Source: Planctomycetota bacterium
GTDB taxonomy: Bacteria; Planctomycetota; SZUA-567; H5-PLA8
Assembly: GCA_023150555.1 (NCBI GenBank)
Contig: JAKLKQ010000022.1
Span: forward strand, 35,284-99,283
Length of the DNA stretch: 64,000 nucleotides
Reading direction: 5' to 3'
Position numbers and translations under genes: made by a program. This document shows positions 1 to 8,081 of the stretch, piece after piece (position 1 is the stretch's first letter; every line of letters starts with the position of its first letter). The notes beneath the pieces were generated by a model that saw only the letters and a program-made list of their open reading frames with translations, searched no databases and had not been told where the DNA came from.

Positions 1-666
1 CAGGACCGTGCATTCGCCCTTCAGCGGCGGCCCGGCATCGATGCGCTGCTGCAACTCGGCGAGTGTCCCGCGCAGGAAGGTCTCGTGCATCTTGGTCAGC
101 TCGCGCGCCAGGCAGGCGGGCCGGTCCGCACCGAAGACCTCGACCAGCTCCGGCCACACCTTCGGCACGCGCTGCGGGGATTCGTAGAAGATCAGCGTCT
201 CGTCGCGGTCTTTGAGTTTGCTCAGCAGCTTGCCGCGCGCGCCGGGCTTCTTGGGCAGGAAGCCGTGGAACGAGAAGGCATGGACCGGCAGGCCGCTGGC
301 CCCCAGCGCCGCGACGGCCGCGCACGGTCCGGGCAGCGGCACCACGGCGACGCCGGCTGCGATCGCTTCCTGCACCAGGCGGTAGCCGGGGTCGCTGACC
401 AGCGGCGTGCCGCCGTCGCTCAGCACAGCCACATCCTTGCCGGCCTTCAGGGCCTCGGCGAGTCTCGGCGCGACGGCGCGTTCGTTGTGGTCGGCGTAGG
501 CTACAAGATCGCGTCCCTGGAGTGGGATCTCGAAGGCCGTGAGCAACCGCCGCGCGCTGCGCGTGTCTTCGGCGGCGAGTACGTGCGCCTTCGCGAGGAT
601 CTCCTTCGCGCGCGCGGAGCAGTCGCTCAGGTTCCCGATGGGCGTGGCGACGAGGTACAGGGCCAT
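1..666 (-). CDS. rsmI: 16S rRNA (cytidine1402-2'-O)-methyltransferase RsmI, 3' end cut by window
   Basis: Reading the minus strand from an ATG at 664-666 gives an uninterrupted frame to the window edge. It begins MALYLVATPIGNLSD, the RsmI/YraL signature, followed by AAEDTR, a SDGGTPLVSDPG motif and the PGPCAAVAAL loop that builds the SAM pocket of tetrapyrrole-methylase-fold enzymes. The family 2'-O-methylates C1402 of 16S rRNA in the decoding centre. About 222 residues are visible; the normal length is near 280, so the C-terminus lies outside the window. It follows purQ on the same strand after 99 bp that hold degenerate dispersed-repeat sequence, so cotranscription is uncertain. Confidence 0.93.
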   Translation of the reverse strand, partial: MALYLVATPIGNLSDCSARAKEILAKAHVLAAEDTRSARRLLTAFEIPLQGRDLVAYADHNERAVAPRLAEALKAGKDVAVLSDGGTPLVSDPGYRLVQEAIAAGVAVVPLPGPCAAVAALGASGLPVHAFSFHGFLPKKPGARGKLLSKLKDRDETLIFYESPQRVPKVWPELVEVFGADRPACLARELTKMHETFLRGTLAELQQRIDAGPPLKGECTVL

Positions 667-675
667 CGCTGCATA

Positions 676-757
676 TTAACCACGAAGGACACTTAGCACA
701 CGAACAAACGGAATACCGCCGCTTCCGTGCTTTGCGCCTTGGCGTCTTTGCGTGAGA
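676..757. repeat. fragments of dispersed intergenic repeat sequence
   Basis: The gap between purQ and rsmI is built from two recognisable blocks: TTAACCACGAAGGACAC at the left and CTTTGCGCCTTGGCGTCTTTG at the right (quoted in part). Near-identical 'accacgaaggacac' and 'acgcaaagacgccaaggcgcaaag' strings recur in intergenic DNA of many environmental bacterial genomes. No transposase or long inverted repeat is present. I read this as two degenerate copies of small dispersed repeats; the match rests on memory. Confidence 0.45.
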
Positions 758-765
758 TGCCGTTG

Positions 766-1557
766 TTACGCCTGCTGGGCGTGTGCGACGGCGTTGCGGA
801 ACAGGAACATACCGTCGCCGTCGTCCTTCAGCCCGTCGCGCGTCCAGCGCGGGTGCTGCCAGGGCAGGACGTGGCGTTCGGGGTGGGGCATCAGGCCCAG
901 TACGCGGCCGGTCTCGTCGGTGAAGCCGGCGATGTCAGCCTGCGCGCCGTTGGGGTTGGCGGGGTAGCTTGCCTTGCCGCCATCGCGCGTCACGTAGGTG
1001 AAGGCGACCTGGTTCTCCTTCACGATGCGCGACAGGACGCTCTCGCTGCGCGCGACGAACTTTCCTTCGCCGTGCGCGACCGGGAATTCGACGAGCTTGC
1101 CCTCGGCGCCCTTCAGGAACGGCGACGAACTCTTGCCGACCTTCAGCGTCACCCAGCGGTCCTCGAAGCGCTGCGAGTCGTTGAAGGTCAGCGTCGCGGC
1201 GAGTTCGCCGTCCTTGCGATAGCTGGTTCCCGGCAGCAGTCCGGTCTTGACCAGGACCTGGAACCCGTTGCAGATGCCGATGGCCAGCCCGCCGCGCTCG
1301 ACGAAACGCGCCAGGGGTTCCTGCAGGCGCTGTACGAGCTCGTTGGCCATGACCACGCCGCTGCCCAGGTCGTCGCCGTAGCTGAAGCCGCCGGGCAGGA
1401 TCAGGATGGCGTGCTCAGCCAGCGTCGCCGGCTTGGCGGCCAGCGTGCGCACGTGGACGGGATGGACGGCCGCGCCCGCCTTGGTGAAGGCGAACGCGGC
1501 TTCCTCGTCGCAGTTGGTGCCCGCGGTGCGGATCAGCAGTACGTTCGGACCGGCCAT
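766..1557 (-). CDS. purQ: phosphoribosylformylglycinamidine synthase, glutaminase subunit PurQ
   Basis: Class I glutamine amidotransferase of 263 residues that supplies ammonia to PurL in step four of purine synthesis (FGAR to FGAM). The oxyanion loop GGFSYGDDLG lies near residue 60. The nucleophile Cys96 sits in GICNGFQVL, and the catalytic His225 and Glu227 sit in MPHPERH. The ATG at 1557 is preceded by GGAG five bases upstream. The gene starts 14 bp after the DinB-like gene, which itself follows purL, so purL-dinB-purQ look like one operon. Length and motifs are standard for the separate PurQ subunit. Confidence 0.96.
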   Translation of the reverse strand: MAGPNVLLIRTAGTNCDEEAAFAFTKAGAAVHPVHVRTLAAKPATLAEHAILILPGGFSYGDDLGSGVVMANELVQRLQEPLARFVERGGLAIGICNGFQVLVKTGLLPGTSYRKDGELAATLTFNDSQRFEDRWVTLKVGKSSSPFLKGAEGKLVEFPVAHGEGKFVARSESVLSRIVKENQVAFTYVTRDGGKASYPANPNGAQADIAGFTDETGRVLGLMPHPERHVLPWQHPRWTRDGLKDDGDGMFLFRNAVAHAQQA

Positions 1558-1571
1558 CGCTTCTCCGTGTT

Positions 1572-2072
1572 CTACATCCCCTGCTCGTCGGCCGAAGGCC
1601 CGTAGGTCTGCGGCAGCGGCACGTTCTTCAGGCGCAGGTATACGCCCAGTTGGCCGCGGTGGTGGATGATGTGGTTAAAGACCCAGGTACGCAGCACGGC
1701 GGCCTTGGGCAGCTGGAAGACCTGCTTGCCCATCACCTTGAAGGTCCACGGCTGCATCAGCACGTCGTTGCCGGCGCCCTGCATCGCGGTGCGCGCGGCG
1801 GCGAGGCTCTTGTCGAAGGCCGCGAGCAGTTCCTTCTGGCTCTTGGGCGCGAAGGGCTTGTACTTCGTGGGGTCCATGTCCATCCCGTCGCTCTTCACGA
1901 TGTCGACGGCCCAATCGAGCATCTCGGTGATGTGCCCCGCCAGGCGGCCGAGCGGCATGGACTTCTCGTGCGGCTTGAAGTCCAGGGCGTTATCGGGCAC
2001 GCGCTCCAGCAGCTTGCGCGTGCTGCCCATCTCGTGCTCCAATTCCTGCAGCATCGGGTCTACGATACGCAT
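1572..2072 (-). CDS. DinB-fold protein (putative metal-dependent thiol transferase/hydrolase type)
   Basis: 166-residue protein with the four-helix DinB/YfiT layout. It has a His in LAGHITEMLDW near residue 47 and the C-terminal NHIIHHRGQLGVYLR motif near residue 135; these histidines normally hold one divalent metal. Family members include bacillithiol- and mycothiol-dependent transferases, but most are uncharacterised and nothing here fixes a substrate. The start is well supported by AAAGGAG seven bases before the ATG. It sits between purL and purQ, 85 bp after purL, an odd insertion in a purine operon that may reflect simple cotranscription. Confidence 0.85.
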   Translation of the reverse strand: MRIVDPMLQELEHEMGSTRKLLERVPDNALDFKPHEKSMPLGRLAGHITEMLDWAVDIVKSDGMDMDPTKYKPFAPKSQKELLAAFDKSLAAARTAMQGAGNDVLMQPWTFKVMGKQVFQLPKAAVLRTWVFNHIIHHRGQLGVYLRLKNVPLPQTYGPSADEQGM

Positions 2073-2157
2073 GGGACGGCTCCTTTCGTCCGTTACACGG
2101 GGAATGCGGCACTGAAGTCCCTATGTAGCGGCCCCCCGTTAAGAATTTCCAAAGCGC

Positions 2158-5067
2158 TTAAAAGGTTTGCTGCCAGGCCTTTCGCAGCGCGTCGACGGGC
2201 TCTTCGACCCGCGCATCTTGTGGGCCTTCCAGGCGCAAAACGCGTTCCTTGGTCACTTCGCCGACGTCGGCGCAGGGCAGCCCGGCGAACGTGGCGCGGA
2301 AGCGTTCGGCGTTTGCCGGAGAGACCTCGATCAGGAACCGCGAAGGGCTCTCGCCGAAGAGGAGCGCGGCGGCCTCCGGCTTCGCCCCGGCGGGCACCGG
2401 TACCTTCGCGAGGTCCAGCGTCGCGCCCACGTCGCCGGCGAAGGCCATCTCGGCGGCGGCGACGGCCAGCCCGCCTTCGCTCAGGTCGTGGCACGACGCG
2501 ACCAGCCCATCTTTGATGCATTGGTGCAGTTTCGCGTAGAGCTGCTTGGCGCGCGCCAGGTCCACGCGGGGCATCTCGCCGTCGAGCACGCTCCTGCCGG
2601 TAACGAGGTTGTAGTGCGAACCGCCCAGCGCCCCGCGGGTCTCGCCGAGGATGAAGATTTTGTTGCCGGGCTTCTTGAGGTCCATGGTCACGCACTTCCG
2701 CACGTCGGGCACGATCGAAAGCGCGCTGATCAGCAGCGTGCCGGGGATCGCGATCGTGTCGCCTTCGACGGCGTACTCGTTGTTCAGCGAGTCCTTGCCG
2801 CTGATGAACGGCGTGCCGAAGGCGATGGCGGCCTCGGTAGCGCCTTCACAGCAGAGCGTCAGGCTGCCGAGTTGCTCGGGCTTGGACGTGTTGCCCCACG
2901 AGAAGTTGTCGAGGATGAAGGTCTGCGCGGGGTCGCCGCCGACGGCGACGGCGTTGCGCAGGGCCTCGTCGACGGCCAGCTTGGCCATCTCGCGCGGATC
3001 GAGGTCCGTGAACTGCGGGCAGATGCCGTTACTGATCGCCGCGCCCTTGGTGCTGCCCAGCACCGGCGTCATCACTGCAGCGTCGCCGGGGCCGTCGTCG
3101 TTCAGGCCCACCAGCGGCTTGATGGACGTGCGCCCCTGCACTTCGTGGTCGTACTGGCGAACGATCCACTGCTTCGACGCGACGGACGGATGCGCGAGGA
3201 TGCGCTTCAGCACTTCGCCGTGCGAGGCGCCCTTCGCCGCGGGCTTGGGCGCGGCGGGCAGCTTCGGCTCGGCGGGGCCCTTCCACACGGCCTGGCGTTC
3301 GACCTTCGGCAGGCCGCCGTGCAGGAAGTCCATCTCAATCTCGCCGACCATAGTGCCGCGGTAGCGCAGGCGCAGGATCTTGTCGCTGGTGAAGCGGCCG
3401 ATGGCTGTGGCCTCAACGCCTTCTTCCGCGCAGATCGCCTGCAGCGCGGGCCAGTGCTTCTCGGGCACGGCCAGCACCATGCGCTCCTGCGCCTCGCTGA
3501 TCCAGATCTCGGTGTAGGTCAGGCCGTCGTACTTGAGCGGGCATTTGTCGAGGTCCACGTCCGCGCCGGTCTCTTCGCCCATCTCGCCGACCGCGCTGGA
3601 GAAGCCGCCGGCGCCGCAGTCGGTGACGCAGGTGTACAGCCCGGCGTCGCGCGCGCGCATCAGCACGTCGAGGACCTTCTTCTCCTCGATGGCGTTGCCG
3701 ATCTGGACGGCGCCGGACGAGACCGTCTCGCTCTCGTGGGTCAGCTCGATGCTGCTGAAGGTCGCGCCGTGGATGCCGTCGCGGCCGGTGCGCCCGCCCA
3801 GCGCGACGATGAGATCGCCGGGCTGCGAGGCCTTGCGGATCTTGTTGCGCGGGATCAGGCCGATGGAGCCGCAGTAGACCAGCGGGTTGCCGACGTAGCG
3901 CGGGTCGAAGTGCACGGCGCCATTGACCGTCGGGATGCCCATGCGGTTGCCGTAGTCGCGCACGCCGCTGACGACGCCGGCCATCACCCGGCGCGGGTGC
4001 AGCGTACCCTGCGGCAGCGCGTCGAAGGGCGTGTCGGGCAGGCCGAAGCAGAAGACGTCGGTGTTGGCGATGGGCTTGGCGCCCAGGCCGGTGCCGAGCG
4101 TATCGCGGATGACGCCGCCGATGCCGGTGCCGGCGCCGCCGTAGGGCTCGATGGCGCTGGGGTGGTTGTGGGTCTCGGCCTTGAAGGTCAGCGCCCAGGT
4201 CTCGTCGAAGGCCACCACGCCGGCGTTGTCCTTGAAGACCGAGAGGCACGCGGGGTGCGCAATCTCTTCGGTCGCCCGCACGATGGTTTCCTTAAGGAGG
4301 TTCTCGTAGCGCTTGGACTCTTCGCCGGGCCCAGTGAAGTTCACTACGCCGCGCAGGGTCTTGTGACGGCAGTGTTCGGACCAGGTCTGCGCGAGCGTCT
4401 CGAGTTCGACGTCCGTGGGGTCGCGCTTGAGTTTTAAGTAGTGCGCCTGGATCTGCCGCATCTCGGCGACGGTCAACGCCAGGCAACCGTCGCGGCTGAG
4501 CTTGGCGAGCGCCGCGTCGTCGAGCCCGGCCAGCGGCACGCGCCGCAGTTCGAAGGTGGCCTTGCCCGTGATGCGGTGCACGGGGGCCTCGGCGTCGAGG
4601 TGCAGTTCCTCGATGGACTCGTTGGCCAGGATGCGGCGCCCGGCGGCTTGCAGCGTGGCGTCGGTGATGTTTCCGTAGAAGAGGTACTTGCGGCCGGTGC
4701 CGACGTGGGCGGCCTTCAGGCCGCGGTCGGCCAGCGCCTTGCGGATGCTGCCGACGACGGGATCCATTACGCCCGGCTTTTTGACGACCTCGACGCGGCG
4801 CGCGCCGCGCTCGGCCTCGCCATAGACCGGCCCGCCGACGCAGGCGGTCTCGGTGACCGGGTCGCTGAAGAGTTCGCGCGCAACCGTCTTCGCGGCAGTT
4901 TCGTCGAAGGCTCCTTCGATCCAGTAGATGCGCGCGGTGCGTACGCGCTCGGGCGGTGGCAGCCCCAGCGTCTTGAACTGCGCGCGCAGGCCGGCGTCCT
5001 CGGGATCGGGGAACTCGGCGCGCAGGGCGGCTTCGATACGGTAGAGGCGGTTCGCGGGCGCGGTCAT
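2158..5067 (-). CDS. purL: phosphoribosylformylglycinamidine synthase PurL with fused PurS-like N-terminus
   Basis: 969-residue synthetase subunit of FGAM synthase. After about 200 residues of N-terminal PurS-like and linker sequence comes the catalytic WSEHCRHKTLRG motif. Two AIR-synthase-type halves follow, with KAETHNHPSAI, TDCGAGGFSSAVGEMG and, in the second half, SCHDLSEGGLAVAAAEMA. There is no C-terminal glutaminase domain; that function is PurQ, encoded just downstream. Small PurL is about 740 residues and needs separate PurS; large PurL is about 1300. This intermediate form explains the absence of purS here. I chose the ATG at 5067 because homology begins there and a -10 box lies seven bases upstream. 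An in-frame extension to 5133 would overlap that promoter. Confidence 0.95.
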   Translation of the reverse strand: MTAPANRLYRIEAALRAEFPDPEDAGLRAQFKTLGLPPPERVRTARIYWIEGAFDETAAKTVARELFSDPVTETACVGGPVYGEAERGARRVEVVKKPGVMDPVVGSIRKALADRGLKAAHVGTGRKYLFYGNITDATLQAAGRRILANESIEELHLDAEAPVHRITGKATFELRRVPLAGLDDAALAKLSRDGCLALTVAEMRQIQAHYLKLKRDPTDVELETLAQTWSEHCRHKTLRGVVNFTGPGEESKRYENLLKETIVRATEEIAHPACLSVFKDNAGVVAFDETWALTFKAETHNHPSAIEPYGGAGTGIGGVIRDTLGTGLGAKPIANTDVFCFGLPDTPFDALPQGTLHPRRVMAGVVSGVRDYGNRMGIPTVNGAVHFDPRYVGNPLVYCGSIGLIPRNKIRKASQPGDLIVALGGRTGRDGIHGATFSSIELTHESETVSSGAVQIGNAIEEKKVLDVLMRARDAGLYTCVTDCGAGGFSSAVGEMGEETGADVDLDKCPLKYDGLTYTEIWISEAQERMVLAVPEKHWPALQAICAEEGVEATAIGRFTSDKILRLRYRGTMVGEIEMDFLHGGLPKVERQAVWKGPAEPKLPAAPKPAAKGASHGEVLKRILAHPSVASKQWIVRQYDHEVQGRTSIKPLVGLNDDGPGDAAVMTPVLGSTKGAAISNGICPQFTDLDPREMAKLAVDEALRNAVAVGGDPAQTFILDNFSWGNTSKPEQLGSLTLCCEGATEAAIAFGTPFISGKDSLNNEYAVEGDTIAIPGTLLISALSIVPDVRKCVTMDLKKPGNKIFILGETRGALGGSHYNLVTGRSVLDGEMPRVDLARAKQLYAKLHQCIKDGLVASCHDLSEGGLAVAAAEMAFAGDVGATLDLAKVPVPAGAKPEAAALLFGESPSRFLIEVSPANAERFRATFAGLPCADVGEVTKERVLRLEGPQDARVEEPVDALRKAWQQTF

Positions 5068-5074
5068 CGGGGAA

Positions 5075-5102
5075 AGTATAGAAGCAAGCCCGTCACAGAC
5101 AA
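5075..5102 (-). promoter_or_regulatory. sigma-70-type promoter of purL, predicting a leaderless mRNA
   Basis: On the minus strand TTGTCT (5102-5097) is followed after 16 bases by TATACT (5080-5075). The purL ATG starts only seven bases after the -10 box, so transcription should begin at or next to the A of the start codon. No Shine-Dalgarno sequence is visible before this ATG. Confidence 0.6.
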
Positions 5103-5135
5103 CGCGCGAAAGACGGGTGCTGGCGTGCGCCAATG

Positions 5136-5165
5136 AAAAGGGCCGGTGGCTGGCGCCACCGGCCC
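5136..5165 (-). terminator. intrinsic terminator after the first collagen-like gene
   Basis: Perfect 11-bp stem (GGGCCGGTGGC paired with GCCACCGGCCC) with a four-base loop, followed on the minus strand by TTTT. It lies between the collagen-like gene ending at 5191 and the purL promoter. Confidence 0.85.
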
Positions 5166-5190
5166 CGTTAACTGCGATCCTCGCTGCCGC

Positions 5191-6447
5191 TTACGGAGCT
5201 GAAGGCGGATTCACGATCAGGAAGTTCACCGAGTCGTGCGCGGTGTCTTCGTCGGTGAAGGCATTGCCGGTCTTGCTGGCGCGGACCGAGAAGCTGACGC
5301 CGGGGTTGATGCTCACGATCCCCAAGGTCGGGTCGTTGAACTTGCACCCCGTGGCCGAGCCCTCGACGTAGGTGACCAGGATTACCGAGTTGGCCTGCAC
5401 AGTGGTGCTGCTGATCACCAGGGTGAAGGCCGACTTGTTGCCGCCCGCGATCTCGAACGTTGCGCCGCTGATTTGAGAAATGCCGGCGTTCTCGCCCGGG
5501 ATGCCTGGGTCGCCCTTCGGACCCTGCACGCCCTGGGGACCCTGCTCGCCTTGCACACCTTGCTGACCCTGTTCACCCTGCGGGCCTTGTTCGCCTTGCG
5601 GGCCTTGTTCGCCCTGGGGACCCTGCTCACCCTGTTCGCCTTGCGGGCCTTGTTCGCCCTGGGGACCTTGCACGCCCTGCGGACCCTGGATGCCCTGCGG
5701 GCCTTCGGGGCCCTGCGGACCAGTCGGGCCCTGTACGCCCTGCGGGCCGGGTTCGCCCTGCGGGCCGGCGGGACCCTGCGGGCCGGTCAGGCCGTCGGAG
5801 CCGATGGGACCCTGCTCGCCCTGAGGACCCTGCGGGCCTGTGGGACCTTGCTCTCCCTGAGGACCCTGCGGACCGACGGGGCCCTGATCGCCCTGAGGGC
5901 CTTGGTCGCCCTGCGGGCCCTGATCTCCCTGGGGACCCTGGTCGCCCTGAGGACCTTGGTCACCCTGTGGACCCTGGTCACCTTGCGGACCCTGCTCGCC
6001 CTGGGGACCCTGCGGACCCGTAGGGCCGACGGGGCCTTCATCGCCGACCGGACCCTGCAACGTGTCGGTGATGATAAAGGAGGGGCTGAAGGCTTCGAAT
6101 TCGCCCTTCTTAGTGGATCCGCGCGCACGAAGGATGCACTCGGTGGACGCCGGGCCGGTGACCAGCCAAGGCAGGATTTGGCGAAGCGTCTTGTCGGGGT
6201 TGCGCTTGTTGATGACGCCAATGTCGACCCAGGTGGCGCCGCCGTCGCGACTGAGCGCGAGGGTGACCTCCTTGATGCGGGTCTTCTTGCTCAGCGAGAA
6301 GACGTGCTCCTCGCCGATGACGTAAACCTCGCCGCCTTCGGGCTTTTCAATGAAAATCAGGGGCTTGGTGGTCGCGGCGAAGGCCTGTCCTGAACCGAGG
6401 AACAGGAACGTCAGCAGGCCGGCGATCGCCCAAAATCTAGCGGACAT
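5191..6447 (-). CDS. secreted collagen-like protein (Gly-X-Y repeats)
   Basis: 418-residue protein with a clear signal peptide (about residues 1-24, ending QAFA). An Ig-like domain follows at about 30-125, with '[13 protein letters not shown]' typical of Kre9/KNH-like N-terminal domains. A Gly-X-Y tract runs from about 132 to 320, rich in GPQGDQ and GPQGEQ. A C-terminal globular domain of about 95 residues contains one Cys. Bacterial collagens usually form rod-like trimers at the cell surface; prolines here are in the X position, as in other bacterial collagens. The ATG has GGAGG eight bases upstream. It lies downstream of a paralogue with the same architecture but has its own terminator. Its cellular role is unknown. 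Confidence 0.88.
   Translation of the reverse strand: MSARFWAIAGLLTFLFLGSGQAFAATTKPLIFIEKPEGGEVYVIGEEHVFSLSKKTRIKEVTLALSRDGGATWVDIGVINKRNPDKTLRQILPWLVTGPASTECILRARGSTKKGEFEAFSPSFIITDTLQGPVGDEGPVGPTGPQGPQGEQGPQGDQGPQGDQGPQGDQGPQGDQGPQGDQGPQGDQGPVGPQGPQGEQGPTGPQGPQGEQGPIGSDGLTGPQGPAGPQGEPGPQGVQGPTGPQGPEGPQGIQGPQGVQGPQGEQGPQGEQGEQGPQGEQGPQGEQGPQGEQGQQGVQGEQGPQGVQGPKGDPGIPGENAGISQISGATFEIAGGNKSAFTLVISSTTVQANSVILVTYVEGSATGCKFNDPTLGIVSINPGVSFSVRASKTGNAFTDEDTAHDSVNFLIVNPPSAP
5488..6054 (-). repeat. collagen-type Gly-X-Y coding repeat
   Basis: About 63 consecutive in-frame triplets, dominated by six-residue units GPQGDQ and GPQGEQ. At DNA level this is a string of near-identical 18-mers with silent variation, so unit number may change by slippage between strains. 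Confidence 0.85.
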
Positions 6448-6741
6448 GACAAAACCTCCACATTCTGAAGTGCGGAAGCTTCCCCAAGCCTCAGCGATTT
6501 CAGGAATCTACCCAGACGGCCTTAGCCCAAATCAATGCACATGAGCATTAACGACAAACTACACCAGATACCTTCGTGATAAAAATGAAATTTTCGTGAA
6601 GCCATAGAGGTGAATCGCTAAGAGCAGTTTCTAATGATAGTTATGCACCGTGCAATACCTAAAAATAATAGCATACCAATGGGCCGGCCAATCCTAAAAG
6701 TATCATAACCGAGCCCATGAAGACATGTATTGGGGCTTGGC
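6448..6741. other. A/T-rich spacer upstream of the first collagen-like gene
   Basis: No gene is supported here. The stretch is clearly more A/T-rich than its surroundings. It presumably holds the promoter and leader of the collagen-like gene starting at 6447, but I see no -35/-10 pair good enough to call. Confidence 0.5.
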
Positions 6742-6773
6742 AAAAGGGGCCGGCGGTTGATGCCGCCGGCCCC
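6742..6773 (-). terminator. intrinsic terminator after the second collagen-like gene
   Basis: Perfect 11-bp stem GGGGCCGGCGG / CCGCCGGCCCC with loop TTGATG, followed on the minus strand by TTTTG. It closes the gene ending at 6808. Confidence 0.88.
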
Positions 6774-6807
6774 AGCCTTGCCCCGGATGGAACTGCCGGG
6801 TGCGAGG

Positions 6808-7833
6808 CTACGGGTTCACGATGAGGAAATTCACCGAGTCGTTCGCGACGTCGGCGTTGGTAAACGCATTTCCGGTCTTGCTTGCCCTGACCGTGAAGCT
6901 GACATCGGGCTTAAGGTCTTCGATGGCCAGGGTTGGATCGTTGAACTTGCAGCCGGTTGCTTTGGATTCGACGTAGGTCACGAGGATGATTGAATTGGCC
7001 TGGACCTTCGAGCTCTTGATTTCAAGGCTGAAGGCCGACTTGTTTCCGCAGACGACCTCGAAGGATGCACCGCTGATCTGCGCGACGCCGGCGTTCTCGC
7101 CGGGGACTCCGGGCGGGCCTTGCGGGCCGGCCGGACCCTGAGGACCTTCGGGTCCCGGCGGGCCAAGGTCGCCTTGCGGACCTTGCGGGCCTAGCGGACC
7201 CGGTTCGCCCTGAGGGCCTGCGGGGCCTTGCGGGCCGGTTTCGCCGGGCAGTCCATCGCTGCCCATCGGACCTTGTGGGCCTTCAGGACCCTGAGGGCCT
7301 TGCGGGCCTTCGGGACCTTGAGGACCCATCGGACCGATTTCGCCTGGGGGACCCATCGGGCCGGTTTCGCCTTGCGGACCCTGCACGCCCTGCGGGCCCT
7401 GGGGACCCATTGGGCCGGGCGGGCCCTCATCGCCGACCGGACCCAGCAGCGAGTCGGTCACGATGAATACGGGCGAGAAGACTTCGACGGTGGTCTTGCG
7501 GAAGAGCCCGCTGGCGCGCAGCAGGCAGTTGCTGGACGTGGGTCCGGTGACGGTCCAGGGCAGGATCTGGCGCAGCGTCTTGTCCTTGTTGCGCTTGTTG
7601 ATCACACCCAGGTCTTCCCACGTCGCTCCGCCGTCGCGGCTTAGGGCGATGGTGACTTCCTTAACGCGCGTTTTCTTGTTCAGCTTTACCAACTGATCGG
7701 TCCCCAGAAGGTACACTTCGCCGCCTTCGGGGGAATCGAAGACAATGGGCTGGGTCGTTGCCGCGAACGAGGATAGGGCGAAGAGGAGAATCGTTCCTAC
7801 AGCGGGGAAGGCCAACAGTTTCGCGCGTGCCAT
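6808..7833 (-). CDS. secreted collagen-like protein, paralogue of the neighbouring gene
   Basis: 341 residues from the ATG at 7833, which has GGAGG eight bases upstream; an in-frame ATG 18 bp earlier would place that ribosome site inside the gene. The order is signal peptide (ending SSFA), Ig-like domain with [13 protein letters not shown], a shorter Gly-X-Y tract ([12 protein letters not shown] units) and the same C-terminal domain ending in SVNFLIVN. N- and C-terminal domains are strongly alike in both paralogues, while the collagen tract differs in length and composition. This indicates a tandem duplication followed by repeat turnover. Probably an exported surface fibre or adhesin; no function can be assigned from sequence. 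Confidence 0.87.
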   Translation of the reverse strand: MARAKLLAFPAVGTILLFALSSFAATTQPIVFDSPEGGEVYLLGTDQLVKLNKKTRVKEVTIALSRDGGATWEDLGVINKRNKDKTLRQILPWTVTGPTSSNCLLRASGLFRKTTVEVFSPVFIVTDSLLGPVGDEGPPGPMGPQGPQGVQGPQGETGPMGPPGEIGPMGPQGPEGPQGPQGPEGPQGPMGSDGLPGETGPQGPAGPQGEPGPLGPQGPQGDLGPPGPEGPQGPAGPQGPPGVPGENAGVAQISGASFEVVCGNKSAFSLEIKSSKVQANSIILVTYVESKATGCKFNDPTLAIEDLKPDVSFTVRASKTGNAFTNADVANDSVNFLIVNP

Positions 7834-8081
7834 GGTTTTGCCCTCCTTCATTGTCTGGCAGAGGCCTCCCGTGCCTCCTCTCTATTCAGTTGTATGCACC
7901 CGGCACCTTCGTGGCCTCTGCACATGTGAAGTATATTCCATAAAACAGGTAATGCGCACAAATTTTACAGACCATAAAGTATCTTAAATAGTACCCAGCG
8001 GGCATTCTTTATCTCTTGGGCGTGGCTTCTGCACCACATGAATTAGCTTGAGATTAATAGCTTTTTGCGAGCGGCCAGTTG

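Noticed and set aside
2167..4437. 756-residue plus-strand open frame across purL
   Set aside because: Antisense shadow of a confirmed GC-rich gene; its translation is Gly/Ala/Arg/Val low-complexity with no motif.
5488..6054. Regular 18-bp repeats as a CRISPR array or minisatellite
   Set aside because: They are in-frame Gly-X-Y codons inside a signal-peptide protein; no spacers, repeats too short and degenerate, no cas genes.
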